Origin: a virus
Reading direction: 5' to 3' (one strand)
Length of the DNA stretch: 64,000 nt
Virus record (IMG/VR): IMGVR_UViG_3300013132_000026
Coordinates: 62,001-126,000 of that record
Shown here: positions 46,037 through 54,701 of the stretch, one piece after another
How the letters are laid out: each line of letters begins with the position of its first letter
Numbering within the stretch: the stretch's first letter is position 1
Program-made: the position numbers and the translations under genes
Notes under the pieces: generated by a model
What the model was told of the DNA's origin: nothing
What the model saw: only the letters and a program-made list of their open reading frames with translations
The model's database searches: none

Positions 46037-46062
46037 AAAAAAGCTTGCCCTTCGGGGCAAGC
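46035..46062 (-). terminator. Second minus-strand terminator
   Basis: GCTTGCCC-TTCG-GGGCAAGC with A8 on its 5' side, so T8 follows it on the minus strand. Nearly the same element as at 44574-44601, and again placed between a stop and a CTCTTTCTC-start sequence. Confidence 0.6.
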
Positions 46063-46080
46063 CTCTTCACTCTCTTTCTC

Positions 46081-46326
46081 ATGGAAACGATCACGATCTC
46101 CCGCAACGAAAAGAAAAACGCTTGGTACGTCAACGGCGTTGCCGTGACGGACTTTGAAACCGACTACGACGAATTTCCGTACATGATTTCGCACGTTTTC
46201 ATCGTCAATGTCGCCCTCGGAAATCGTTGGGCGACGGATGCGGAAATTTCTGCGCTGCACAAGGCAGGATTCCTTCGCTCGCAAGCAATCAATCACTCGC
46301 ATTTCGCGACGCTCGCAACGGTCTAA
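46081..46326 (+). CDS. Small hypothetical protein
   Basis: An 81-residue protein (METITISRNEKKNAWYVNGV) with strands TWYVNGV-like and a C-terminal helix (DAEISALHKAGFLRSQAINH). The sequence CTCTTTCTC precedes the ATG, as before the GP88-like gene. Unrecognised. Confidence 0.6.
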   Translation: METITISRNEKKNAWYVNGVAVTDFETDYDEFPYMISHVFIVNVALGNRWATDAEISALHKAGFLRSQAINHSHFATLATV

Positions 46327-46706
46327 GGTCAGCGACTCCCCTCCCCATTTCGGAAAAACCGAGTGGGGATTTTCCGGGGAGCGCGGCGGGGGGTGGTTTT
46401 CTGCGCGCTATACCAGCAAAATAACCCTACCCTCCCCTACCCTCTCTCTCTTTGCTTATTACCTATAATAACCCTACCCTCCCCCTTCATATCTCTTTCC
46501 CTTTTCTTTATATCTTATAAGGGCAATACATATACCCCCCCTTATTCCTTCTCTATCCCTATCTTTTTTTTTATTTTTATCAAGATATATACTATCCCCT
46601 TAACATCCCCCTTTAGATCCCCCCCCCTAATGTTTTACGCTTGTATTGTTTGTTTTTAAGGCAAAAGGGGGTACGAGGGTATAGGCTGGGGAGAGATCGG
46701 GACGAA
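46327..46706. other. Pyrimidine-rich intergenic tract
   Basis: No gene. ATAACCCTACCCTCCCC occurs twice (46421-46437 and 46468-46484) within C/T-rich low-complexity sequence. Homopyrimidine runs continue to about 46650. This lies between the rightward early genes and the convergent DUF1353 gene and could act as a transcription or replication barrier. Confidence 0.6.
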
Positions 46707-47192
46707 TTAGACTCCATATGAGGGCAAGAACGGCAGTTTGTAGAAGAGACGTTTGAGGAAGAAATAGCCCCGGACTCCCGTCTTTATCAAAAACCGCGTC
46801 GTTTTGTTAGTGTGTAGAGTTTCGAGAGCTTCGAAGAACATCTCGTTTGCCGTTTCGGGCAGCAAACAGCTCTCTTCGAGCAAGTAGTCGTGCAGCACTG
46901 CGGCGCGAGCATATCGGCCAAACGGCGGAACAACTGGCCAAAAGATGCGCGGCACCGACGCGAGGTCCGTTGTGAACCCTTTCTCGATAGTCACAACGTA
47001 TCCTGTTTTGCTCACGAACACTATCGGAGCGAGTAGCTCCCACGTTGTTTTGTTGTTCGCGTGGTGTTGGCGAACGTCTAACTCGCCCACGAAGCCCCCC
47101 TCCCCCATTTTCCAAAAACGGAAGATCTCTTCGGCGGGCGAAGGTTTGCGACTTCTCGAAAACCGGGCGGCTCTTTTTCGCTTATTCCTCAT
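46707..47192 (-). CDS. DUF1353-like protein
   Basis: A 161-residue protein. TGYVVTIEKGFTTDLASVPR, ARAAVLHDYLLEES and a helix with TANEMFFEALE match DUF1353, a family common in phages. The conserved T-D-x-A-S and H-D pairs suggest a hydrolase-like site. Often found near tail or lysis genes. It has a long basic N-terminus (RNKRKRAARFSRSRKP). Confidence 0.78.
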   Translation of the reverse strand: MRNKRKRAARFSRSRKPSPAEEIFRFWKMGEGGFVGELDVRQHHANNKTTWELLAPIVFVSKTGYVVTIEKGFTTDLASVPRIFWPVVPPFGRYARAAVLHDYLLEESCLLPETANEMFFEALETLHTNKTTRFLIKTGVRGYFFLKRLFYKLPFLPSYGV

Positions 47193-47385
47193 CTTTAACG
47201 ATTAAGCGGTCGTTCTTCCCTTCGAGAACAAAGTCGCGACCATCTATGAGTAGAAACACAAAGTCTTTCCAACCTTCGCGTGGTTGGAATGCGACATAAA
47301 CGATCATGAACGGCAAGATCATTGTGATTAAAGAAGCGGCGATCAAAAAGCGCAGCGGGATCGAAACGAACGGAACGAAGCTCAT
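47182..47385 (-). CDS. Small membrane protein
   Basis: A 67-residue protein: hydrophobic N-terminal half (FLIAASLITMILPFMIVYVA), then a charged tail. Overlaps the DUF1353 gene by 11 nt. A late box lies upstream, suggesting a role in lysis or assembly, for example as an alternative holin. Confidence 0.6.
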   Translation of the reverse strand: MSFVPFVSIPLRFLIAASLITMILPFMIVYVAFQPREGWKDFVFLLIDGRDFVLEGKNDRLIVKDEE

Positions 47386-47400
47386 ACTTTATAGTAGTTT

Positions 47401-47412
47401 AGTTGTTTACAC
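47401..47412 (-). promoter_or_regulatory. Late box, minus strand
   Basis: Minus-strand GTGTAAACAACTAAAC, about 27 nt before the ATG at 47385; a TATAAA hexamer lies between. Confidence 0.5.
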
Positions 47413-47476
47413 GTTCAACCGTAGCGGCCGGGAAAGGTTTGTCAACTCGAAAAAACTAGAAAAAACCAGCATTGGC

Positions 47477-47488
47477 GTGTAAATAAGC
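47477..47488 (+). promoter_or_regulatory. Late box before the tail-protein candidate
   Basis: GTGTAAATAAGC, 17 nt before the ATG at 47494. Divergent from the box at 47401-47412. Confidence 0.55.
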
Positions 47489-47493
47489 TGTCA

Positions 47494-48303
47494 ATGTCTT
47501 ACGTCTCGTACAGTAACATTCGCGCCGTTTTATCGACTGGGGATAGCCAAACAACGGCGACTGGGAGTTACATCCCGCTGTATGCAACGAACGTTTCGGT
47601 ATCGAATTCGACGCAACTCCAAAGAGTTCGCCGCATCGGTGCCGAGATGGACTATTATATCCAAACGGGACCAAAGAGCGCGTCAGTTAACGTTTCCGCA
47701 ATTCCCGTTACAGGAGCTGGGCTTAACCAACTCGTTAACTTCTTGGCACTTACGGGAGATTTTGTAAGCGGATCTTTTATTCAAGTTCCCGCTTACCGCT
47801 TCGAAAAGTGCTTCTTGAAGAGCTTGTCGTTTAGCCTAGAGCCTTGGCAAGTGTTGCAAGCAGAGATGCAGTTCGACTCTTACGGTTTAGCTACGGGGTC
47901 AGGGATCAATGTTGTAACGCCGCAAACGGGCGCAGCTAACATTGTTTCGCCGCTTCGTAACATGACCGTTTCAATCTCAGGCTCGTCTTTCTCTCGGCCA
48001 ATCAACGAGTACGAGAGTTTGTCCTTCGACATTGAAGTTGAGCGCGAACCGAACGTTGAGCTTGGCGACGCTTACCCGAAGAAAGTGAGTGTAGCAAGAA
48101 TTTCTAAGTCTTTGCAAATCAACGGCGCATCAAACTTAGAGTGGGTATCAGACTACGAACCAAACGATCCAGTTACCGTTACAGTGACAATGGCAGACGG
48201 TAATTCGTTCTCGGTGGTCGGTGTTTTAAGCTCTCAGAGCGTGAACATCGACTCGAACGGTGTGGCAAAAGGAGGGCTACAAGTAGTCGAAGAGATGGTC
48301 TAA
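47494..48303 (+). CDS. Putative tail tube / major tail-type structural protein
   Basis: A 269-residue beta-rich protein with no signal peptide. It has YIPLYATNVSVSNSTQLQRV near the start, a middle with GSFIQVPAYRFEKCFLKSL and regular strands (VSVARISKSLQINGASN), and a C-terminus with SVNIDSNGVAKGG. Two similar halves suggest the double-barrel of tube proteins. It is preceded by a late box and followed by phoH. The structural assignment is by composition and context. Confidence 0.6.
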   Translation: MSYVSYSNIRAVLSTGDSQTTATGSYIPLYATNVSVSNSTQLQRVRRIGAEMDYYIQTGPKSASVNVSAIPVTGAGLNQLVNFLALTGDFVSGSFIQVPAYRFEKCFLKSLSFSLEPWQVLQAEMQFDSYGLATGSGINVVTPQTGAANIVSPLRNMTVSISGSSFSRPINEYESLSFDIEVEREPNVELGDAYPKKVSVARISKSLQINGASNLEWVSDYEPNDPVTVTVTMADGNSFSVVGVLSSQSVNIDSNGVAKGGLQVVEEMV

Positions 48304-48309
48304 TTTTTT

Positions 48310-49053
48310 ATGGCAAAAAAGCCCAAGAAACCAAAAACGGTGTCTGCGGAGTCATTGATTCCGCAAATGAAAACGGAGATTAAATTCAAAGAACGCAAGT
48401 TCAAATTCACTGGAAAACAACAAGAGTTATTAAAAACGCTTTTAAACGACGCTTCCAAGATCGTGTTTATCGCTGGGCCTGCTGGGACGTCAAAAACTTT
48501 TATGGCCGTTTATGCGGCTCTAAACCTAATCAATCAGAATGACAAAGAAATCGTATACATTCGTACTATCGCAGAAAGTGCTGACAAGTCTATGGGATCG
48601 CTGCCGGGCACTGTGGCAGAAAAGTTTCAACCTTATCTACTCCCGCTTGAGGACAAAATTCAAGAAATCATAGAGCATTCTGACGCGCACCACTTGAAAG
48701 AGCAAGGGCGCATCTCTGCTACTCCGGTTAACTTCCTGAGAGGCAGCACACTAACCGACAAAATTATCATCGCTGATGAAGTCCAAAACTTCACTTTCAA
48801 AGAGATCACAACGCTCCTCACCCGCATCGGTGAAGGATCGAAGATCTTTTTGTGCGGCGATTTTATGCAACCCGATATTAAAGCCGCTAACGGGTTTCAA
48901 GACTTTTACCATCTATTTTCAGGTGAAGATTCGCAAAAACACGGTATTCACACTTTCGAATTCACGGAAGACGATATCAAGCGAAGCGAAATCTTGAAGT
49001 TCATTGTTAAGAAAATTAACAAAGGGCTGCTGGAAAAGGGCCAACGAAAGTAA
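48310..49053 (+). CDS. phoH: PhoH-like ATPase
   Basis: A 247-residue P-loop protein. Walker A is G56-P-A-G-T-S-K-T63, Walker B is KIIIADEVQNF, and TRIGEGSKIFLCGDFMQPDI and VNFLRGSTL are standard PhoH motifs. phoH is widespread in aquatic phages; it is proposed to act in RNA metabolism or phosphate stress. Here it lies between structural and regulatory genes. Confidence 0.93.
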   Translation: MAKKPKKPKTVSAESLIPQMKTEIKFKERKFKFTGKQQELLKTLLNDASKIVFIAGPAGTSKTFMAVYAALNLINQNDKEIVYIRTIAESADKSMGSLPGTVAEKFQPYLLPLEDKIQEIIEHSDAHHLKEQGRISATPVNFLRGSTLTDKIIIADEVQNFTFKEITTLLTRIGEGSKIFLCGDFMQPDIKAANGFQDFYHLFSGEDSQKHGIHTFEFTEDDIKRSEILKFIVKKINKGLLEKGQRK

Positions 49054-49059
49054 CGCTGG

Positions 49060-49087
49060 TTGAAATATTCGCGGCTATCTCTAGAAT
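49060..49087 (+). promoter_or_regulatory. Sigma70-like promoter before the zinc-ribbon / sigma operon
   Basis: TTGAAA (49060-49065), 16-nt spacer, TAGAAT (49082-49087). Leader of about 50 nt with a purine-rich ribosome site (GAGAAAGAGACG). Confidence 0.6.
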
Positions 49088-49142
49088 AGAAGTAAGTTAG
49101 TAAACACAGCGACAAGATAACAATTTAGAGAAAGAGACGAAA

Positions 49143-49547
49143 ATGGCCACGATGTTCTGTACAAATTGCGGGGGCAAACACGAATACCAAGGTTTCGCCC
49201 CAAATTTTTGTTCAAAGTGCGGCACTCCAATGAATGCTAAAACGAGTGTGCAGAACGCCCAACCTACGCAGCATAGTTTTGCGCAAAAAGCAATTACGAA
49301 AAGAAGTCGCGCCGACGAGATTGACGATCCGAGCGACGACACAACTGATGTTGAAGAGCTTCCTCAAATCGACGAACTAGATGTCGATATTGAAATCGAG
49401 GGCGGTTTTAGAGCATTCGACTTGGCATCTTTGAGGCAAGCGGGACAAAACGCTCAACCGAAGAGATTCAAGTCGAGGCGCGTAAGTGGGTTAGATGGCT
49501 TGTCGCCCACTAAATATGGAAGCCGCAAAAACTCGCAGGAAGATTAG
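49143..49547 (+). CDS. Zinc-ribbon protein
   Basis: A 134-residue protein. FCTNCGGKHEYQGFAPNFCS and KCG give two C-x-x-C knuckles about 16 residues apart, a zinc ribbon. The rest is acidic and disordered (DEIDDPSDDTTDVEELPQID), ending in a basic patch. Because it is co-transcribed with, and overlaps, the sigma-like gene, it may assist transcription, though it could equally be a DNA-binding accessory protein. Confidence 0.7.
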   Translation: MATMFCTNCGGKHEYQGFAPNFCSKCGTPMNAKTSVQNAQPTQHSFAQKAITKRSRADEIDDPSDDTTDVEELPQIDELDVDIEIEGGFRAFDLASLRQAGQNAQPKRFKSRRVSGLDGLSPTKYGSRKNSQED

Positions 49548-50229
49548 ATACGAGGACAAGCAGGACGTAATAGATAAGGTCATCGAGAAGCATAGATACA
49601 TCTGGCAACTCAAAGCAGTTGCTTGGATGGATTACGATGACGTTGCTCAAATAATTCGCTTCCATATCTTTAAAAAGTGGAAGATGTGGAAACAAGATCG
49701 TCCGCTTGAGCCTTGGATTGCGCGAATCACTTCGAACCAAATCAAAAACCTGTTACGAAACAACTACTCGAACTATGTTCGTCCTTGTTTAAGCTGCGAA
49801 CATAATCGCGGAAACGATCCGCCCGCTTGTTCGTTAACTCCGAGCGGAAAACAATGCGGCGAATGCCCGCTTTACAGAAAGTGGGAAAAAACTAAAAAGC
49901 AAGCTTACGACGTTAAGCTCGCCGTTTCTATCGAAAACCACTCTTCTTCGATTCAGTCACTGCAAGATGTTAATTTCGACATTAACGTTAGCGCAAAACG
50001 ACTTCACGAAGAGATGAAACATCGTTTAGCCCCGAAACAATATAAAGTTTACTCGCGTCTTTATATCGACGGAGCAGACGAAGAAAAGGTTGCCGCAGAG
50101 ATGGGATATAAAACGAACGAGAAAGGCAAAAAGGCAGGATACAAGCAGATCAAGAATTTTAAAAAGATTTTTCGCCAAGTAGCGGCTAAAATTCTACAAA
50201 ATGAGGATATCTTAAGTGGGCAATTCTAA
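49516..50229 (+). CDS. Divergent RNA polymerase sigma-like factor
   Basis: A 237-residue protein starting at ATG 49516, overlapping the zinc-ribbon gene. A sigma region 2-like part: MDYDDVAQIIRFHIFKKWKM, then PLEPWIARITSNQIKNLLRN. Next come five cysteines (C91, C94, C105, C114, C117) that probably bind zinc. The C-terminal helices (YKVYSRLYIDGADEEKVAAE) resemble region 4. It would redirect host polymerase to phage late promoters; the GTGTAAATA boxes are candidate targets. The GTG start of the next gene overlaps its end. Confidence 0.7.
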   Translation: MEAAKTRRKIRYEDKQDVIDKVIEKHRYIWQLKAVAWMDYDDVAQIIRFHIFKKWKMWKQDRPLEPWIARITSNQIKNLLRNNYSNYVRPCLSCEHNRGNDPPACSLTPSGKQCGECPLYRKWEKTKKQAYDVKLAVSIENHSSSIQSLQDVNFDINVSAKRLHEEMKHRLAPKQYKVYSRLYIDGADEEKVAAEMGYKTNEKGKKAGYKQIKNFKKIFRQVAAKILQNEDILSGQF

Positions 50230-51283
50230 GCATTTCCATTTTTCAGACGAAGATAAAGATAGGATTCGCCAAATTGCGGCAGAATTCCCAGATCTTAACG
50301 TTATTACGCGACGTTTCTTTAAGAACGAAAAGCTCGACGGTCGCTCGAAAGAAGGCATGGCTATTCGAGCGTTTCTCGTTTCAAATAAAATTGTTTATAA
50401 AACGTCTCAGTACCAAAAGATCGGAGATTTGCCGCTTTCCAAAGAACAAAAAACGTTTATTGAAGCTCAAGCTAAAGAAGGCAATTCGGCGTTTAAAATT
50501 GCTGAACTAGTGTTTCCCGATAGCGCCGTTTTCCCGATGGGAAGCGAGCACCGCACTGTCGCAAACTATATTCGCGATTCGGGATGCGAGAATAACGCCG
50601 ATAGTGACAACGCAAGTTTTGTCCGCTATCAAGTTCCGCGCTCGATTGAGCGAGTAGTTAACAAAATCAACGGTGCTACGGGCGAGAAATTAGATAAAGA
50701 CCGCCTTAGCCGTCATCACAAGATGTGTTGTGAAAAACTATCGATCAACTTGGGCAACTCGCGCTTCCAGAAAATCATCAACTGCTATACGTCGCTCGAC
50801 GATAGAAACATCTTTGAAGAAGAGTTTATCCGCATGACTTGGGACAAGCCTGATCTCACGGCAGACGAGGTTAACTTGTACATGAATGTTTGCAAGGAAA
50901 TCATTAATCTCGAAACAACGTCGCGCCACTTAGACAAGCTAAACAAGATGTTCGAAGAGACGCAAGAGCAGAACGAAATGAGCATTCGTTTGGCGGAAAT
51001 TATCAAGGCAAAGAGCGGCGAGTACCACCAGTGCGAAGGGCGCGTCGAGAGTCTTATTAAAAAGCTGCAAGGCGACCGTGCGGGGCGCATCTCTGCGCGG
51101 CACAAAGAAAATGCTTCGATCTTAGCTATTGTTCAACTGTTTCAAGACGAAGAAGAGCGTGCGAACATGGTCAAGATTGCCGAAATGCAAAAAGCGTTAG
51201 TTGCGGACGAGGCGAACAAGATGGAATCGATGGTCGAATGGAAAGCTCGTATTTTAGGCATATCATTAGACGACGCAATCTAA
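50216..51283 (+). CDS. Putative terminase small subunit or packaging-associated protein
   Basis: A 355-residue protein with GTG start. The N-terminus ([20 protein letters not shown]) and the region near 75-130 ([20 protein letters not shown]-like helices) could be DNA-binding helix-turn-helix units. The C-terminal half is long charged helices ([20 protein letters not shown]), likely a coiled coil. It lies upstream of the terminase large subunit gene, as small subunits do. No direct motif proves it. Confidence 0.5.
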   Translation: MGNSKHFHFSDEDKDRIRQIAAEFPDLNVITRRFFKNEKLDGRSKEGMAIRAFLVSNKIVYKTSQYQKIGDLPLSKEQKTFIEAQAKEGNSAFKIAELVFPDSAVFPMGSEHRTVANYIRDSGCENNADSDNASFVRYQVPRSIERVVNKINGATGEKLDKDRLSRHHKMCCEKLSINLGNSRFQKIINCYTSLDDRNIFEEEFIRMTWDKPDLTADEVNLYMNVCKEIINLETTSRHLDKLNKMFEETQEQNEMSIRLAEIIKAKSGEYHQCEGRVESLIKKLQGDRAGRISARHKENASILAIVQLFQDEEERANMVKIAEMQKALVADEANKMESMVEWKARILGISLDDAI

Positions 51284-51284
51284 T

Positions 51285-51866
51285 ATGAAGAAGATACGGC
51301 AGCGGCTAGTTCAAACAGGAAGTCCAAAGGGAACTTTTCGTCTCGGAGATTCGCACCCAACTAACAGCGAACTTTTCTTTTGTCGCTGGTCTATATCAAA
51401 AAAATACAAAGAAGAGTGGTTCTCGAAAGAAAGTTTAGAAAAGCACCGCGATAGAATTCGCAAGCGTAACGCTACTGAAAAAAGTAAGCTTATGAAAATA
51501 AATTACTGGCGTTCCGAAAGAGCAAGGTCAGTAAAAAGGGCTTGGATTAAAACAGAAAATGGGAAAGCTAGTAAAAGAAAGTGGTATGAAACTGAAAAGG
51601 GAAGAGCGTGGAGATCGTGCCAAAGAGCTTCGAGACGAATCACTTCTAAATCGAAATTATCTAAGTGTTTTAAAGAGCAGATGAGAGAGATTTACAAATT
51701 TAGAAATGAATTAGATTTAATCTCCGCTTCTGCTGGTTCCACGGCTCGTTACCATGTTGATCACATCTACCCCATAAAGGGAGAAAATTTTAGCGGCCTT
51801 CATGTTCCTTGGAATTTGCAAATACTCACTGCGGAAGAAAACTTTAAAAAAAGTAATGTCATTTAA
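51285..51866 (+). CDS. HNH homing-type endonuclease
   Basis: A 193-residue basic protein. Repeated lysine/arginine helices ([20 protein letters not shown]) in the N-terminal part probably bind [23 protein letters not shown] and [15 protein letters not shown] form the HNH site. It is a free-standing selfish endonuclease placed between packaging genes. It overlaps the next gene by 11 nt and is probably an insertion absent in relatives. Confidence 0.85.
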   Translation: MKKIRQRLVQTGSPKGTFRLGDSHPTNSELFFCRWSISKKYKEEWFSKESLEKHRDRIRKRNATEKSKLMKINYWRSERARSVKRAWIKTENGKASKRKWYETEKGRAWRSCQRASRRITSKSKLSKCFKEQMREIYKFRNELDLISASAGSTARYHVDHIYPIKGENFSGLHVPWNLQILTAEENFKKSNVI

Positions 51867-52821
51867 GTGTTTAGAATGCAACAACGAATTCAATTCGGAA
51901 CGGTCGCTTCACGCTCACTTGAAGAAGCATCAGTTTACGCTAGCCGATTACTATCAAAAGTATTATCCGCGCAAAAACTTATTAACTGGGACGCTTTTGC
52001 AGTTCAAGACTTTAGACACTTACTTTTCGGAAGATTTTGAAAATCGCGAGCAGTTGTTGCGTTGGTGCGCGTTCGAGGAACCTGAAACGGTCAAAGAATA
52101 CATTAAAAAACTACTTGAACGTCGAGTCAAGGAAAAAGAACTCAAGCACGCGCCGTGTCATTTAGAGATCGAGACGAGCACTTTGCCATCTATAGAAATA
52201 TACAAAAAGCTATACGGCTCTTATTCTGCTGTTTGCAAAGAAATCGGGGTCGAGTTAATTTTAAATAAATCTTTGCCGAAAGAGTTTCACGATGACTACT
52301 CGGAAATAACAATTTTTGTAGATACTCGCGAGCAGCAACCGCTTAGTTTCGTGAATGAACGCGAAGTTAAGCTCGATTTCGGCGATTATACTGCGGGCGG
52401 ATCTTTCTACGCCAAAACGTTCGTTGATCGTAAGTCCGAATCTGATTTTAAAAGTACTCTCGTTGGCGAAAACTTAGAGCGTTTCAGGCGCGAGATTGAG
52501 CGATGCAGAGAAATGGATTGTTACTTGTTTGTCGTTGTCGAATCGAGTCTCGATAAGATCGAAACGAACAACGCATTCTCGCCGCGCAAAGCAAATTTAA
52601 AATTCATTTATCACAATATGAGGCTTTTGCTTCAAGAGTTCGGCGGCTATTGTCAATTTATTTTTACGAGAAATAGAAAAAACAGCACAACGATTATTCC
52701 TAAGCTTTTGGCGATGGGTCCGAAACTTTGGAACGTAGATGTGCAATATTTTATCGACAAGGATCTTTCATGGCTTGGATCACAGGGAAACAAAAAAGAA
52801 AAAGCGTTTATCGCAAAGTAA
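51856..52821 (+). CDS. C2H2 zinc finger fused to ERCC4-type nuclease
   Basis: A 321-residue protein from ATG 51856. Residues 5-25 form a classical C2H2 finger (C5-x2-C8-x12-H21-x3-H25). Residues about 150-270 form an ERCC4 (XPF/Mus81) nuclease: VDTREQ with D156 and E159, FGDYTAGG, and [13 protein letters not shown]4 nucleases cut branched DNA. A role in packaging or recombination is inferred because the gene overlaps the terminase gene by 52 nt. Confidence 0.8.
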   Translation: MSFKCLECNNEFNSERSLHAHLKKHQFTLADYYQKYYPRKNLLTGTLLQFKTLDTYFSEDFENREQLLRWCAFEEPETVKEYIKKLLERRVKEKELKHAPCHLEIETSTLPSIEIYKKLYGSYSAVCKEIGVELILNKSLPKEFHDDYSEITIFVDTREQQPLSFVNEREVKLDFGDYTAGGSFYAKTFVDRKSESDFKSTLVGENLERFRREIERCREMDCYLFVVVESSLDKIETNNAFSPRKANLKFIYHNMRLLLQEFGGYCQFIFTRNRKNSTTIIPKLLAMGPKLWNVDVQYFIDKDLSWLGSQGNKKEKAFIAK

Positions 52822-54635
52822 ACGAAGAAATTCTCGAAAAGAAGGGGTTCTTAGAAGAGAAGGACGCAAAAATTCTTCTCTACAAGTTCTTGCGAGCCAA
52901 TATTTCGTTTTCGTCCGAGATCGTTTGCGGAGTTAAGCTGTTTCCGTTTCAGCACATGGCAATCAAAACGATGTTCGAGACCGACTACTCGATGATGGTT
53001 TGGAGTCGCGGGCTTTCGAAGAGCTTCACTTGCGCCGTTTTCGCATCGCTCGACGCAATTTTAAATCAGGGCGTTCATATCGGAATCGTCAGCAAAACGT
53101 TTCGTCAGGCGAAAATGATTTTCCGCAAAATCGAAGAAATTGCCGAGAAGCCGAATGCCGTTTTCCTAAAACAGTGCATTACGAAAGTATCAAAAAGCTC
53201 TGACGAGTGGACAATGGAAATTGGTCGCAGCAAAATCACTTGTTTGCCGCTCGGCGATGGTGAAAAGCTGCGCGGTTTTCGTTTTCACCGCATGATGATC
53301 GACGAGTTCTTGCTGATGCCCGACCGTATTTTCAACGAAGTTATTATTCCGTTCCTTTCGGTCGTTCAGAACCCAACAGAACGCAAGCAAGTTTACGATC
53401 TCGAAACGGAATTGATTAAGCGCGGCGAAATGAAAGAGGAAAATCGCTTCATTTGGCCAAACAACAAAATTATTGTTTTGTCCTCGGCATCTTACCAGTT
53501 CGAGTATATGTACAAATTGTACAAGCAGTATGAAGCGCTTATCATGAACCCTGAAAAAGAGGGTAAAGCAACTGCTAGCCGCGCAATCTTGCATTTTTCT
53601 TACGACATTGCTCCTGAAGGGCTTTACGACGAGAGTTTGCTCGCGCAAGCGAAAGCGACAATGTCCGAATCTCAGTTTATGCGCGAATTCGGCTCGCGAT
53701 TTGTAGACGACTCTTCTGGTTATTTTAAATTAAGTAAAATGCACGAATGCACGATTAAAGTTGGAGAAGGTCAATGCATAGAAGTCGCAGGAGAAAAAGA
53801 TTCGGAATATATTTTAAGCTTCGATCCTTCTTGGTCCGAGAACGAAGCGAGCGACGATTTCGCGATGAACATTATCAAGCTCGATAAACAAACGCGAAAA
53901 GGAATTCTCGTTCATAACTACGCTCTATCTGGAACGAATCTCAAAAAGCATATCGAGTATTTGCACTACTTGCTCGCGAGCTTTAACATAGTTGCGATGT
54001 GCGGCGACTATAACGGCGGCGTTCAGTTCATTAACGCTGCAAACGAGAGCGAGCTATTTAAAAATAACAAGATCGAGGTCAAGATGTTCGAAGGTGACTT
54101 CGACACGCCCGAAACTTACCAAACGGAGCTGCGCAAAGCTCGCGGAACGTACAACTTAGGTGAGCGCCGCATTTGTTACTTGCGCATTCCAACGAGCACT
54201 TGGATTCGGTACGGTAACGAGTTGCTGCAATCGAACTTCGATCACCGTAAGATCTTGTTTGCTGCCGAAGCGGTCGATAACGATTTCACTCGTCAGAAGT
54301 CAAAAACGATTCCAATCAAAAATTTGAAGTTTTATAGAGATCAAGAAGATCAAGCAGTTGACGCCAAAATGGTCGATTTCGTTGACCACCAAGCCGATAT
54401 GATTGAACTCGTTAAGGCTCAATGCTCGCTTATCATTCCTACAACAACGCCTAATGGCCATCAAAGCTTCGACTTGCCGCCTGAATTGAAGCGTCAAAGC
54501 GGCGCGGAAAAGACGCGCAAGGACTCTTATGCCTGCCTAGTTCTCGGGAATTGGATGATGAAGGTATATTTTGACATGATGGATGTGGAAATTGCTAAAA
54601 GCCAAAGTACATTCACTCCGTTCTTCGCTCGATAA
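52770..54635 (+). CDS. terL: Terminase large subunit
   Basis: A 621-residue motor that packages DNA. The start at ATG 52770 ([16 protein letters not shown]) overlaps the ERCC4 gene. The ATPase has Walker A VWSRGLSKSFT, Walker B RMMIDEFLL and a coupling motif near IVLSSASYQ. The RNase H-type nuclease has SFDPSWSENEASDDFAM, CGDYNGG and DAKMVDFVDHQADM. The Walker A (SRGLSKSF) departs from the usual G-K-T/S ending but is consistent with terminase P-loops. Confidence 0.93.
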   Translation: MAWITGKQKRKSVYRKVNEEILEKKGFLEEKDAKILLYKFLRANISFSSEIVCGVKLFPFQHMAIKTMFETDYSMMVWSRGLSKSFTCAVFASLDAILNQGVHIGIVSKTFRQAKMIFRKIEEIAEKPNAVFLKQCITKVSKSSDEWTMEIGRSKITCLPLGDGEKLRGFRFHRMMIDEFLLMPDRIFNEVIIPFLSVVQNPTERKQVYDLETELIKRGEMKEENRFIWPNNKIIVLSSASYQFEYMYKLYKQYEALIMNPEKEGKATASRAILHFSYDIAPEGLYDESLLAQAKATMSESQFMREFGSRFVDDSSGYFKLSKMHECTIKVGEGQCIEVAGEKDSEYILSFDPSWSENEASDDFAMNIIKLDKQTRKGILVHNYALSGTNLKKHIEYLHYLLASFNIVAMCGDYNGGVQFINAANESELFKNNKIEVKMFEGDFDTPETYQTELRKARGTYNLGERRICYLRIPTSTWIRYGNELLQSNFDHRKILFAAEAVDNDFTRQKSKTIPIKNLKFYRDQEDQAVDAKMVDFVDHQADMIELVKAQCSLIIPTTTPNGHQSFDLPPELKRQSGAEKTRKDSYACLVLGNWMMKVYFDMMDVEIAKSQSTFTPFFAR

Positions 54636-54674
54636 AAATCTCTAAAGTTACTTTAATGTACTTTTGAACTTTTG

Positions 54675-54693
54675 GTGTAACTTTTAATATAGG
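54675..54693 (+). promoter_or_regulatory. Late box before the portal gene
   Basis: GTGTAACTTTTAATATAGG, 27 nt before the ATG at 54702, overlapping an AGGA ribosome site. Confidence 0.45.
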
Positions 54694-54701
54694 ATATTAA
54701 C

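Noticed and set aside
46421-46484. Telomere-like or terminal repeat from the ATAACCCTACCC duplication
   Set aside because: Only two copies in low-complexity DNA in the middle of the genome; nothing links them to genome ends.
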